Shown here piece after piece: positions 1 to 8,715 of a stretch of DNA of 64,000 bases. The notes beneath the pieces were generated by a model. That model searched no databases. It saw only the letters and a program-made list of their open reading frames with translations, and was not told the DNA's origin. Position 1 is the first letter of the stretch. The number at the start of each line of letters is the position of its first letter. The DNA is from Flavobacteriaceae bacterium (GTDB taxonomy: Bacteria; Bacteroidota; Bacteroidia; Flavobacteriales; Flavobacteriaceae). The stretch is taken from NCBI GenBank assembly GCA_021739635.1, contig JAIPBH010000003.1:62001-126000 (forward strand), given 5' to 3'. The translations under genes were made by a program, and so were the position numbers.

Positions 1-1329
1 CGAAATACTATACGCTTGATTATAAACATACCTATCTGAATGCGTTGTTAAAGGTTGCTCTTTACCAGATTTTGCTAAGTAAATATAGCCTCTATAAGCA
101 TTTTTTGTTGGGTTTTCTGAATTTTTGTGTAAGATTTCGTCTTCGGCTAAATCGCTAATATAGCTTGTAAACCCTTCATCCATCCATTCGTGTTTTGACT
201 CATTTGAAGCTAGTAAAAATTGAAACCAAGTATGCGCCATTTCATGAGCAGTTACACCAAACAAGCCGTTAAAAGTACCTTCACCTGTAATTAAGGTACA
301 CATACCATATTCCATACCGCCATCGCCACCTTGAATTACCGAATATTGTTTGTAAGGATATTGTCCTACATGTTCGCTATAATATTGCATAAGTTCAACC
401 GTTTTAGGTTGCAAATTCTTCCAGTTTTCTAACTTATCTTTTGCCATAGTATTTTTATAGAAAAAATGAAGCATGGGGCCATTAGGCACCTGCATGGTAT
501 CATGAGTATAGTTTGGGTCTGCAGCCCAAGTAAAGTCATGAACATTAGGCGCTACAAAATGCCAGGTTAATTTGTCTCCTTTGGTTTTAACTTTTTCTGT
601 GGTATAACCATGACCAATCTCACTAGGGTTTTGTAAATAACCAGTACCGCCAATAGTATAGGTTTTATCAATGGTAATGCTTACATCAAAATTTCCCCAA
701 ACACCATGAAATTCTCTAGCAATATATGGGTCGGCATGCCAACCTTCAAAATCATATTCAGCTAATTTTGGATACCATTGTGCCATAGATAATGCCACAC
801 CTTCTTTATTATTTTTACCAGCACGACGTATTTGAAGCGGTACTTGACCATTAAAAACCATATCAAAAGTAACTTGCTCACCAGGTTGAATAGGTGTTGC
901 TAAATTTACTTCTAATACTGTACCAACAGTTTCATAATTTAAAGCTATTCCATTTTGTGTTAATGAAGTCACTTTTAAAAAACCTTGATCTTCTGGTGCT
1001 AATTTGCTTATACGGTCTTTAACACGAGGATCTGGGTCGGCAATAGTAAGTGAACGCACATCCATTTCACTACCTGGTTGAAAGGCATTAAAAAACAAAT
1101 GATAATATACGCGGTTTAACACATCAGGTGAATTATTGGTATATACTAAATGCTGAGTGCCTTGGTATTGATAGGTTTTTACATCCATATTTATATTCAT
1201 GGTATAGTCAACGTGTTGTTGCCAATATCCAGGATTTTGAGCTTTATGAGCTGCATTGACAGTTATGTTTGAAGCGCTACAAGAAAGTATTGCTATAACA
1301 GAAAAAAAGTAAAAAAAAGATGATTTCAT
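1..1329 (-). CDS. M1-family metallopeptidase lipoprotein (C-terminus beyond window)
   Basis: Read on the minus strand from ATG at 1329, an open frame of 443 codons runs off the left edge. The N-terminus is a lipoprotein signal with lipobox Cys in ILSCSAS at about residue 17. An aminopeptidase N-like N-terminal beta region follows. The exopeptidase motif appears as GGMEYGM, and the zinc site HEMAH is followed by a second Glu in WMDEGF, the HExxH-18-E arrangement of family M1 (gluzincins). I infer a periplasmic or surface-anchored aminopeptidase. It lies downstream of the S8 peptidase in the same direction, separated by a palindromic repeat. The C-terminal part cannot be judged. The family call is firm; the substrate is unknown. 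Confidence 0.9.
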   Translation of the reverse strand, partial: MKSSFFYFFSVIAILSCSASNITVNAAHKAQNPGYWQQHVDYTMNINMDVKTYQYQGTQHLVYTNNSPDVLNRVYYHLFFNAFQPGSEMDVRSLTIADPDPRVKDRISKLAPEDQGFLKVTSLTQNGIALNYETVGTVLEVNLATPIQPGEQVTFDMVFNGQVPLQIRRAGKNNKEGVALSMAQWYPKLAEYDFEGWHADPYIAREFHGVWGNFDVSITIDKTYTIGGTGYLQNPSEIGHGYTTEKVKTKGDKLTWHFVAPNVHDFTWAADPNYTHDTMQVPNGPMLHFFYKNTMAKDKLENWKNLQPKTVELMQYYSEHVGQYPYKQYSVIQGGDGGMEYGMCTLITGEGTFNGLFGVTAHEMAHTWFQFLLASNESKHEWMDEGFTSYISDLAEDEILHKNSENPTKNAYRGYIYLAKSGKEQPLTTHSDRYVYNQAYSIS

Positions 1330-1403
1330 AAAGTCAATTTTTTAGGTTATTTATGTTGAAAGTAGCCTTATAATATTAAAAGGATAATTAGTTTTTAAAA
1401 AGA

Positions 1404-1538
1404 AAGGCTGTTTGAAAAGCATTTTTTTGTCATTGCGAGGAACGAAGCAATCTTTTGTTGTTGATAACCAATCAAAAAATTACGTTAGTCATATTTCTTT
1501 TCGTAATGACGACGATTATCTGCTTTTCAGACAGCCTT
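1404..1538. repeat. REP/MITE-like palindromic intergenic repeat
   Basis: Outer arms at 1404-1421 and 1521-1538 are inverted copies with one mismatch (17 of 18). Inner arms GTCATTGCG at 1429-1437 and CGTAATGAC at 1502-1510 pair with one mismatch. The inside holds the GTCATTGCGAGGAACGAAGC motif that recurs as dispersed intergenic repeats in many bacterial genomes. It sits just past the stop of the S8 peptidase gene and could fold into a long hairpin in that transcript. No transposase is present, so it would be non-autonomous. Confidence 0.75.
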
Positions 1539-1542
1539 AATG

Positions 1543-3150
1543 TTATTTTGCTATTTGAGATGCCATGATTAAAGCGTTGTAAGCATTAACTATTTTCCCA
1601 GATGTTGTTAAATCACCAAATGGTTTTACGTTTGCAGCATCACCGCCAGTCACAACTTTAGTTTGAAGCGCTAAGCCAGAATCCATTAAAATATGTTTTA
1701 CCTGAGAAGCCGTTAAACTAGGGTAATATGAACGTATTAAAGCAGCAACACCAGCTACTGCTGGAGCCGCCATAGAAGTACCTCCTTTGGTGTCATATTC
1801 ATTTTCGGGAGTTGTTGAATATACTTTTGCACCAGGAGCAAATACATCAACATTTATTTTCCCATAGTTTGAGAAACCTGCTACCATATTAGGTCCGTAT
1901 TTTGGTTCTAAAGCACCAACTGTGATGAAATTATCAGACACTTCTGGCCCATTATCAACTTGATCATTTGGATAAATAGCTACTGTATCTAAATCTTCTC
2001 CTTCATTTCCAGCTGCATTTACAAATAACACGTCATGTTGGCCAGCATACGCAATAGCGTCTCTTACCCAATCACTATGTGGAGAATAGTATTTACCAAA
2101 ACTTCCGTTAATAATTTTAGCACCATTATCAACCGCATAGCGAATAGCTAACGCTACATCTTTATCGTATTCATCTCCATTTGGAACTGTGCGAATAGAC
2201 ATAATTTCAACATGGTTTGCAACACCATTAGCACCTAATCCGTTATTACGTTCAGCAGCAATAATTCCAGCAACATGTGTGCCGTGGCTTTCGCTTTTCT
2301 TAACAGGTTTTACGTTTCCATTTCCATAGAATTTGGTACTCATATCATCTGGATTATCTCCGTTAACACGCCCTTTTAAGTCTTTATTCAAGTTGAAATT
2401 TAAACGCTCATTGATACTTTCTAATCCGTTTTCAATTTCTTTAATAGCATCACCAACAGATTCTAAACCGTTACTGTACATATATTTAGCCATTTGAACG
2501 GCTTGAAGCACTTCTTGATCATCTGTTTTTATGGCCTCCACATCTTCTTTTGTGTAATCTTTTTTGTTAAGATATTTTGATAAGGCATTATCAGCACTTG
2601 TAATTCTTTGATAGATTTGGTCATATTGTGTTTTTCTTCCTAACCACAATTGATATTCTTTGTCATATTCTGCTTTAGCTTTGTTGTATTCTGAATTTGA
2701 AGAATCACCTTTGGCAAGAATTCTTACATACTCTAATTGTTCATCATAACCATCACCTAAAAAATTCCATCCATGAACATCATCAACATATCCGTTTTTA
2801 TCATCATCAATGCCGTTGTTTGGAGTTTCTCCTTTATTGGTCCAAATAACATCATTTAAATCTTCGTGGTCAATATCAATACCAGAATCTACTACAGCAA
2901 CAATAACCTTTTTACCGGTTTTGTTTTTTATAATTTCTGCATAAGCTTTGTCAACACTCATGCCCGGAATGGTGTCTTTTATTAGATCTAAATGACCCCA
3001 ATTATGTTTTTCTGCCTCAGTTAATTCGGCTGTTTTTAACGGAGAACTATCAATATTTTCAATTGGTGTTGAAATGATAGCTGAACTTCCACAACCCAAA
3101 AGAATGGATGCAAGAAGTGTGGTAAAAAATAAAGATTTAAATGATTTCAT
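1543..3150 (-). CDS. Subtilisin-like S8 serine peptidase, lipoprotein
   Basis: 535 aa. The signal peptide ends in a lipobox (SILLGC, Cys20), so the protein is probably membrane-anchored outside the cytoplasm. The catalytic triad is visible: Asp88 in VVDSGID, His289 in SHGTHVAG and Ser458 in GTSMAAP, with the oxyanion Asn382 in AAGNEG. Between Asp88 and His289 there is an unusually long insertion (about residues 140-280), rich in charged and helical sequence, where classical subtilisins have a few tens of residues. The stop lies beside the palindromic repeat. The gene starts 11 bases after the stop of the upstream metallo-beta-lactamase gene, so the two are probably co-transcribed. The substrate is unknown. 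Confidence 0.93.
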   Translation of the reverse strand: MKSFKSLFFTTLLASILLGCGSSAIISTPIENIDSSPLKTAELTEAEKHNWGHLDLIKDTIPGMSVDKAYAEIIKNKTGKKVIVAVVDSGIDIDHEDLNDVIWTNKGETPNNGIDDDKNGYVDDVHGWNFLGDGYDEQLEYVRILAKGDSSNSEYNKAKAEYDKEYQLWLGRKTQYDQIYQRITSADNALSKYLNKKDYTKEDVEAIKTDDQEVLQAVQMAKYMYSNGLESVGDAIKEIENGLESINERLNFNLNKDLKGRVNGDNPDDMSTKFYGNGNVKPVKKSESHGTHVAGIIAAERNNGLGANGVANHVEIMSIRTVPNGDEYDKDVALAIRYAVDNGAKIINGSFGKYYSPHSDWVRDAIAYAGQHDVLFVNAAGNEGEDLDTVAIYPNDQVDNGPEVSDNFITVGALEPKYGPNMVAGFSNYGKINVDVFAPGAKVYSTTPENEYDTKGGTSMAAPAVAGVAALIRSYYPSLTASQVKHILMDSGLALQTKVVTGGDAANVKPFGDLTTSGKIVNAYNALIMASQIAK

Positions 3151-3161
3151 TAGATTAAATA

Positions 3162-4022
3162 TTAATTAAAAATTTCAGAAGTTGTGTAAATATTTTTGAG
3201 TCTTACGCCTCTTTCGGTATGTTGAACCGTGATAATTTCGTTATAAGCGTCGTGTTCTAAAAACAGGTAATATTCATTATCTGCGGCCATTTTTAAAAAG
3301 GTTTCTTTTTCGTCAAGAGTTAATAAAGGTCTGGTGTCATAGCCCATAACAAAGGGCAAAGGCAGATGCCCAACGGTTGGAAGTAAATCTGCTACAAAGC
3401 AGATGGTTTTATTTTTATATTGAATCATGGGAATCATTTGCTTATCGGTATGCCCATTAGCAAAAAAAATATCGAAACCAAGCTCAGAGTTTTTAAGAGT
3501 ATGTTCTTTAGGAATAGATATAAACTTGAGTTGACCACTATCTTGTATAGGTAGAATATTCTCTTTTAAAAATGATGCTTTTTCTCGTTTATTGGGTTGA
3601 GTAGCCCATAGCCAATGGTCTTGATTACTCCAAAAACGCGCATTTTTAAAAGCGGGTTCATAACCTGTTCTATCATGATTCCATTGTACGCTACCACCGC
3701 AATGATCAAAATGCAAATGTGTCATAAACACATCAGTGACGTCATCAGGATGAAAACCATAATGCTTTAAAGATTTTTCAAGCGTATCATGTCCCCATAA
3801 ATGATAATATCCAAAAAATTTTTCAGATTGTTTATTGCCCATTCCTGTGTCAATCAAAATAAGTTTGTTTCCATCTTCAACCAATAAACATCTGGTTGAA
3901 AGATCAATCATATTATTAGAGTCTGCAGGATTGGTTTTATGCCAAATAGATTTTGGCACCACACCAAACATAGCGCCTCCATCAAGTTTAAGATTTCCTG
4001 AATTAATGGGGTATAAATTCAT
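3162..4022 (-). CDS. Metallo-beta-lactamase fold hydrolase
   Basis: 286 aa with the binuclear metal motif HLHFDH at residues 102-107, preceded by the LIDTGMG strand-turn typical of the fold. Further likely metal ligands are in NGHTDKQ and VADLLP. There is no signal peptide, so it is probably cytoplasmic. It resembles quorum-quenching lactonase or glyoxalase II-like members, but nothing identifies the substrate. It is first of two tightly spaced leftward genes with the S8 peptidase. The 248-base gap to the divergent antiporter gene presumably holds its promoter; I see no convincing box at a good distance. Confidence 0.88.
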   Translation of the reverse strand: MNLYPINSGNLKLDGGAMFGVVPKSIWHKTNPADSNNMIDLSTRCLLVEDGNKLILIDTGMGNKQSEKFFGYYHLWGHDTLEKSLKHYGFHPDDVTDVFMTHLHFDHCGGSVQWNHDRTGYEPAFKNARFWSNQDHWLWATQPNKREKASFLKENILPIQDSGQLKFISIPKEHTLKNSELGFDIFFANGHTDKQMIPMIQYKNKTICFVADLLPTVGHLPLPFVMGYDTRPLLTLDEKETFLKMAADNEYYLFLEHDAYNEIITVQHTERGVRLKNIYTTSEIFN

Positions 4023-4270
4023 AAGTATACAAAATTAATAAAACCAAAAGAAAAACGGTTAAATGTTAAGAAATTATTAAGATTCAATACAAAATATAAT
4101 GTATATTATTATTTAAGGGCAACAAAATGGCTAAAAGCATTCTTTTTTTAACCAACAAGCTTTTAAATATGTCTCAAGTATTATGAGTAATTTGGTTAAA
4201 AGTTAATAAGCTGAAAATTCATTTTAGTTTTTCTCTTTTTTATTAGTATTTTCACGTTAAATTTAGATTA

Positions 4271-6091
4271 ATGATTGAGTTAGCAGGTATTATTATTTTA
4301 GGAATTCTTGCCCAATGGGTAGCGTGGAAGTTTAAAATCCCCGCAATTTTGCCTTTAATATTAATAGGTTTGTTGGTAGGACCTATAGCTGCTGCATTTT
4401 TAAGCGAAGATGGCTCAAAATGGATAGAACCCGTTTGGAATGGAACCAATGGATTATTTCCTGGCGAAGGGTTGTTTTATTTTGTGTCTTTAGCCATTAG
4501 TATTATTCTGTTTGAAGGCGGATTAACTTTAAAACGCGCAGAAATAAAGCATGTGGGCCCAGTAATAACTAAACTAATTACTCTTGGCTCTGCTATTACT
4601 TTTTTTGGCGCAGGCTTTTTGTCTCGTTATATTTTTGGACTTAGTTGGGAAATTTCATTTTTGTTTTCAGCATTAATAATAGTAACCGGACCAACGGTAA
4701 TTACACCAATTTTGAGAAATATTCCTCTTAAAAAACATGTTTCAACCGTATTAAAATGGGAAGGCATTTTAATTGACCCTATAGGCGCCTTAGTAGCCGT
4801 ATTGGTTTTTGAATTTATTAGTGTAGAAGGTGATAGCGGTTTTACAAAAATGGCATTAATCGAGTTTGGTAAAATTATACTTTTTGGAACCACTTTTGGT
4901 TTCACCTTTGCTCATGCATTAGCATTTGTCATTAATAAAAAGCTTATCCCTCACTATTTATTAAATGTTGTATCACTTTCAACCGTATTATTAGTTTTTG
5001 TTGAGTCTGAAATTTTTGCTCATGAATCTGGTCTGTTGGCAGTTGTTGTTATGGGAATGGTTTTAGGAAATGGGAAACTTGAAAACATTAAAGAATTGCT
5101 TTATTTTAAAGAATCTTTAAGTGTTTTGCTTATTTCTATTCTATTTATTTTGTTAGCAGCCAATATGAATATTGATGATTTAATGTTGCTTTACAAATGG
5201 GAAACAGCAGCTCTTTTTGCTTCTATAGTATTTATTCTAAGGCCTATTGGTGTTTTTTTATCAACCATTGGCTCTAAACTTCAGTTTAACGAAAAGCTTT
5301 TTATAAGTTGGGTAGGACCAAGAGGTATTGTAGCAGCAGGAATTGCATCTCTTTTTGGAAGTAAATTATTAAAACAAGGCGTTGCTGGTGCCGAATACAT
5401 TACGCCTTTAGTGTTTATGATTGTGCTTGGAACCGTATTGCTAAATGCTACAACAGCAAGAGTTTTTGCGAAACTAGTTGGTGTGTTTCTAAAAAGATCT
5501 GAAGGAATTTTAATCATTGGAGCCTCTCAATTTTCTAGGCTAATTGGCAGATATTTAGAAGATAACGGCAGGCATGTTGTTTTAATTGACAGCAATCAAA
5601 ATAACATATTATTAGCACAAGATTTAGGTTTGGAAGCCTTTAATGCAGATATTTATTCTGAAACTTTAGAAGACAATATTGAACTTAATGACGTAGGGTT
5701 TTTAATGGCACTAACAGGAAGTTCAGATATTAACCAATATGCGATTAAAAAATTTAGTCAACAATTTGGAGAAAACGGGTCGTTTAGATTGATTTCTATT
5801 GAAGAAATGAATGAACCCGAAAATAGCCCAAAAGAAGGATTATTTTCTCATACAGATGATTTTATAAAGCTTACAGATGTGGCGCGTAAATATCCTAAAA
5901 TTCATGAAATTGAAATTAAAGATCGAGCTCATTATGAAAAGTTAATTGAAATAACTAATAAAGATGATGATAGAATTCCGTTGCTAGTAATGGATAAACG
6001 AGGAATTCTTGAAATTATCTCATCATACAACACGGCTATTAGCAAAGTAGAAAAAGGATACAAATTGGTCTATTTAGGTAAAAGTTTTTAA
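4271..6091 (+). CDS. Cation/proton antiporter (CPA family) with C-terminal RCK/TrkA-N domain
   Basis: 606 aa. Residues 1 to about 400 contain a dozen hydrophobic segments of the Na+/H+ exchanger fold, including the conserved GPTVITPILR and SWVGPRGIVAAG stretches. The C-terminal third begins with a Rossmann-type TrkA-N nucleotide-binding segment (LIIGASQFSRLIGRYL, then VVLIDSN) and ends in a TrkA-C-like tail. Such proteins exchange Na+ or K+ for protons at the inner membrane under control of NAD(H) or another nucleotide. The ATG start at 4271 gives a good first membrane segment. It is a single-gene unit ending at a strong terminator. Confidence 0.9.
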   Translation: MIELAGIIILGILAQWVAWKFKIPAILPLILIGLLVGPIAAAFLSEDGSKWIEPVWNGTNGLFPGEGLFYFVSLAISIILFEGGLTLKRAEIKHVGPVITKLITLGSAITFFGAGFLSRYIFGLSWEISFLFSALIIVTGPTVITPILRNIPLKKHVSTVLKWEGILIDPIGALVAVLVFEFISVEGDSGFTKMALIEFGKIILFGTTFGFTFAHALAFVINKKLIPHYLLNVVSLSTVLLVFVESEIFAHESGLLAVVVMGMVLGNGKLENIKELLYFKESLSVLLISILFILLAANMNIDDLMLLYKWETAALFASIVFILRPIGVFLSTIGSKLQFNEKLFISWVGPRGIVAAGIASLFGSKLLKQGVAGAEYITPLVFMIVLGTVLLNATTARVFAKLVGVFLKRSEGILIIGASQFSRLIGRYLEDNGRHVVLIDSNQNNILLAQDLGLEAFNADIYSETLEDNIELNDVGFLMALTGSSDINQYAIKKFSQQFGENGSFRLISIEEMNEPENSPKEGLFSHTDDFIKLTDVARKYPKIHEIEIKDRAHYEKLIEITNKDDDRIPLLVMDKRGILEIISSYNTAISKVEKGYKLVYLGKSF

Positions 6092-6113
6092 TAGATATTT
6101 TTATATAAAAAGT

Positions 6114-6149
6114 CAAAACGCCCAAAAAGTTTATCTTTTGGGCGTTTTG
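6114..6149. terminator. Bidirectional intrinsic terminator
   Basis: A perfect 14-bp stem (6114-6127 with 6136-6149) and 8-base loop, with A and T tracts on the two sides, sits between the convergent antiporter and GH31 genes. Confidence 0.9.
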
Positions 6150-6178
6150 TTTATTGAAAACAGAGCAATAGTTGTTCT

Positions 6179-8581
6179 TTATAAAATTTGAATTTCAGTA
6201 AAATCTTTAGTTACAATAAATGAATTTATACCTTTTATCTTTATTTTTTCAAACAAAAACTCTTCTTTATCAATTTTAATTTTAGCCACATCAAAAGGGA
6301 ACCCATGTAAATTTATTTTAAAGGTTTCAAAAGGAGCTATATATTTTCCAGACTTATGTTGTTGAATACTTAATTCTGTTTTACCACCAATCAGATTAAA
6401 GTTTCTTAAGCTATATCGTCCTTTAATATAATCGTAGCCGTCATGTGCATCATCATAAATTTGAGACGATTCTTTTCCTTCTTTGTAATAAATATCAAGA
6501 GTTATTTGTTCAATGGTTTTTTCTCCAACAAATTGTTGCACAGGATATTTAGGAATAATAGCGCCTTCTTTTACAAATATTGGCATACTATCTAAATCGG
6601 CATCAACCCAAAGTTCTTGTCCGCCTTCAAATAATTCATTGGTCCATAAATTATACCAGTTTCCAATAGGTAAATACATGCGTCTACCTTTTGCATTTGG
6701 TTCAATAATTGGGCAAACTAATATTTTTTCACCAAAAATAAACTCATCATTTCTGTAATGCGTGTGTGGGTCTATTTGGTCATAAAGCACAAGTGATTTT
6801 AAGATTGGAATACCTTCAGTAGCGTACCTCCAAAAGGCTGTATATAAATAAGGCAACAATTGGTAGCGTAGCTCAATAAATTTTCTAACAACATTAGTTA
6901 TGTTGGCTCCAAAAGCCCAAGGCTCTTGATCACCATGATCTCCAGAGGAATGTGTTCTACAGAAAGGATGAAACACACCTAATTGTATCCAACGCGCATA
7001 TAACTCTCCGCTAGGTTGTTCTGCAAATCCTCCAATGTCTGAGCCTATAAACGAGTAACCAGACATACACATGCGTTGTGCCTGTATGTTTGCGATACTT
7101 AAATGTTCCCAAGTAGCCACATTGTCTCCTGTCCAACTTGATGTGTAACGTTGTGAGCCAGAATAAGCAGCACGAGTAATTACAAAAGGTCTTTTTGGAT
7201 ATGAGAATTTTTTTAAACCTTGGTAGGTTGCTCTAGCCATTTGCATACCATAAACGTTATGCGCTTTTCTATGGCTACAATGATTTCCATCATAATCATG
7301 TCTTACATCATTTGGGAAAGATTTACCAGGAACATCCATTACGGCTGGTTCGTTCATGTCATTCCAAACGCCTTTAACACCGATATCTTCTACCAATTCT
7401 TTAAATAAATCAGACCACCAATCACGAACTTCTGGGTTTGTAAAATCTGGAAAGTAACATTCACCAGGCCAAACTTTTCCTTTCATATAAGGGCCATCTG
7501 CGCGTTTGCAAAAATAATCCTTTTCTAAACCTTCTTTAAAAACGCTATAATCGTTGTCAATTTTAATTCCTGGATCAATAATTACAATAGTTTTAAACCC
7601 ATCATCAGCCAATTCTTTCACCATTTTTTTGGGATCAGGAAAGTATTCTTTATTCCAAGTAAAGCATCTAAACCCATCCATATAATCTATATCTAAATAT
7701 ATAGCATCGCATGGAATTTTTAATTTTCTAAAGGTTGATGTTATTTCTTTTACTTTAGATTCGGGATAATAACTCCATTTACATTGGTGGTATCCTAAGG
7801 TCCATAAGGCTGGCATTTCATGAGGCTTACCTGTTAAATCTGTATAGTTTGCCACCACTTCAGACATATCTGGACCATAAAAAAAGTAATAATTCATTTC
7901 GCCACCATCAGCCCAAAAACTTGTAATATTTCTACGCTCATGACAAAAATCAAAATTTGACTTAAATGAATTGTCAAAAAAGATTCCGTATGCTTTTTTG
8001 TTTTGTAACAAGCCAGTGTAAAAAGGGATGGCTTTGTAAATAGGATCAGAATCTTTTCCAAAAGCATAAGAATCTGTTACCCAGTTTTCAAAACGTTTTC
8101 CTTTTAAATTGTTGTCAACGGGCTTATCTCCTAAACCATAATAAGCTTCGCTGCTATGTGATATTTTTGACATTTTAACAATGTCTCCGCCAAATTCATA
8201 ACTTTCTTCCCAGTGAAATCCTAGTTCATCTTCACAAATAACATCAAGGTCTTTAGCATCAAGAATAGATGCTCTTGTGTCTAGTTTTGATATATAACAG
8301 ATAAGTTTAGAGGTTGTAATAATATATTTTTCATCATCTTCTGTAACTTCAAGCAAATTGTAACCTCTGCTTGCATATTTGGTAATGGCATATGAAAAAT
8401 CTTTTTCAAAAGTGCCAGTGGTTGTATATCTAAATCTTATAACACTATCTCTAACAACAGTAACATGTAGGGTTACATTGTTTTCTGTAGTAAATGAAAG
8501 GGTATCTAGGTTTTTTTTGTATGAAATTATTTTGGATGGAAACAAGTTTCCTTTGTATTCTAACTCAGTATTTAATATCAT
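6179..8581 (-). CDS. Glycoside hydrolase family 31 alpha-glucosidase
   Basis: 800 aa, full length for GH31. An N-terminal galactose-mutarotase-like beta domain (about 1-240) is followed by the catalytic barrel with nucleophile Asp408 in WNDMNEPAV and acid/base Asp486 in SWTGDN. C-terminal beta domains include a DUF5110-like region. No signal peptide is seen, so it is probably cytoplasmic. It would hydrolyse terminal alpha-glucosidic bonds of maltodextrins or glycogen-derived oligosaccharides. It lies downstream of the glycogen genes in the same direction but behind a terminator at 8628-8665, so it may be transcribed separately. GH31 also contains xylosidases and transglucosylases; alpha-glucosidase fits the neighbours best. 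Confidence 0.9.
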   Translation of the reverse strand: MILNTELEYKGNLFPSKIISYKKNLDTLSFTTENNVTLHVTVVRDSVIRFRYTTTGTFEKDFSYAITKYASRGYNLLEVTEDDEKYIITTSKLICYISKLDTRASILDAKDLDVICEDELGFHWEESYEFGGDIVKMSKISHSSEAYYGLGDKPVDNNLKGKRFENWVTDSYAFGKDSDPIYKAIPFYTGLLQNKKAYGIFFDNSFKSNFDFCHERRNITSFWADGGEMNYYFFYGPDMSEVVANYTDLTGKPHEMPALWTLGYHQCKWSYYPESKVKEITSTFRKLKIPCDAIYLDIDYMDGFRCFTWNKEYFPDPKKMVKELADDGFKTIVIIDPGIKIDNDYSVFKEGLEKDYFCKRADGPYMKGKVWPGECYFPDFTNPEVRDWWSDLFKELVEDIGVKGVWNDMNEPAVMDVPGKSFPNDVRHDYDGNHCSHRKAHNVYGMQMARATYQGLKKFSYPKRPFVITRAAYSGSQRYTSSWTGDNVATWEHLSIANIQAQRMCMSGYSFIGSDIGGFAEQPSGELYARWIQLGVFHPFCRTHSSGDHGDQEPWAFGANITNVVRKFIELRYQLLPYLYTAFWRYATEGIPILKSLVLYDQIDPHTHYRNDEFIFGEKILVCPIIEPNAKGRRMYLPIGNWYNLWTNELFEGGQELWVDADLDSMPIFVKEGAIIPKYPVQQFVGEKTIEQITLDIYYKEGKESSQIYDDAHDGYDYIKGRYSLRNFNLIGGKTELSIQQHKSGKYIAPFETFKINLHGFPFDVAKIKIDKEEFLFEKIKIKGINSFIVTKDFTEIQIL

Positions 8582-8627
8582 AAATATTGCAATTTTGTTA
8601 AAGGCGAAAATACTGAAATTAATAAAT

Positions 8628-8665
8628 TTTAGTCCCGCTTTTTTTATAAAAATAGCGGGACTAAA
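8628..8665 (-). terminator. Intrinsic terminator after glgB
   Basis: A perfect 12-bp stem, TTTAGTCCCGCT paired with AGCGGGACTAAA, with a 14-base AT loop. It lies between the glgB stop and the GH31 start and marks the end of the glg transcript. Confidence 0.8.
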
Positions 8666-8715
8666 TTGTATAATACTTAAAGTAATTAGCTAATACTTAA
8701 ATAAATCTCAACGAA

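Noticed and set aside
3835-4038. Short open frames antisense to or inside clear genes, such as this one and those at 4627-4905, 6513-6758, 15718-15951 and 38701-38999
   Set aside because: They lie opposite strongly supported proteins, have no recognisable domains and look like shadows of codon bias in the real gene.
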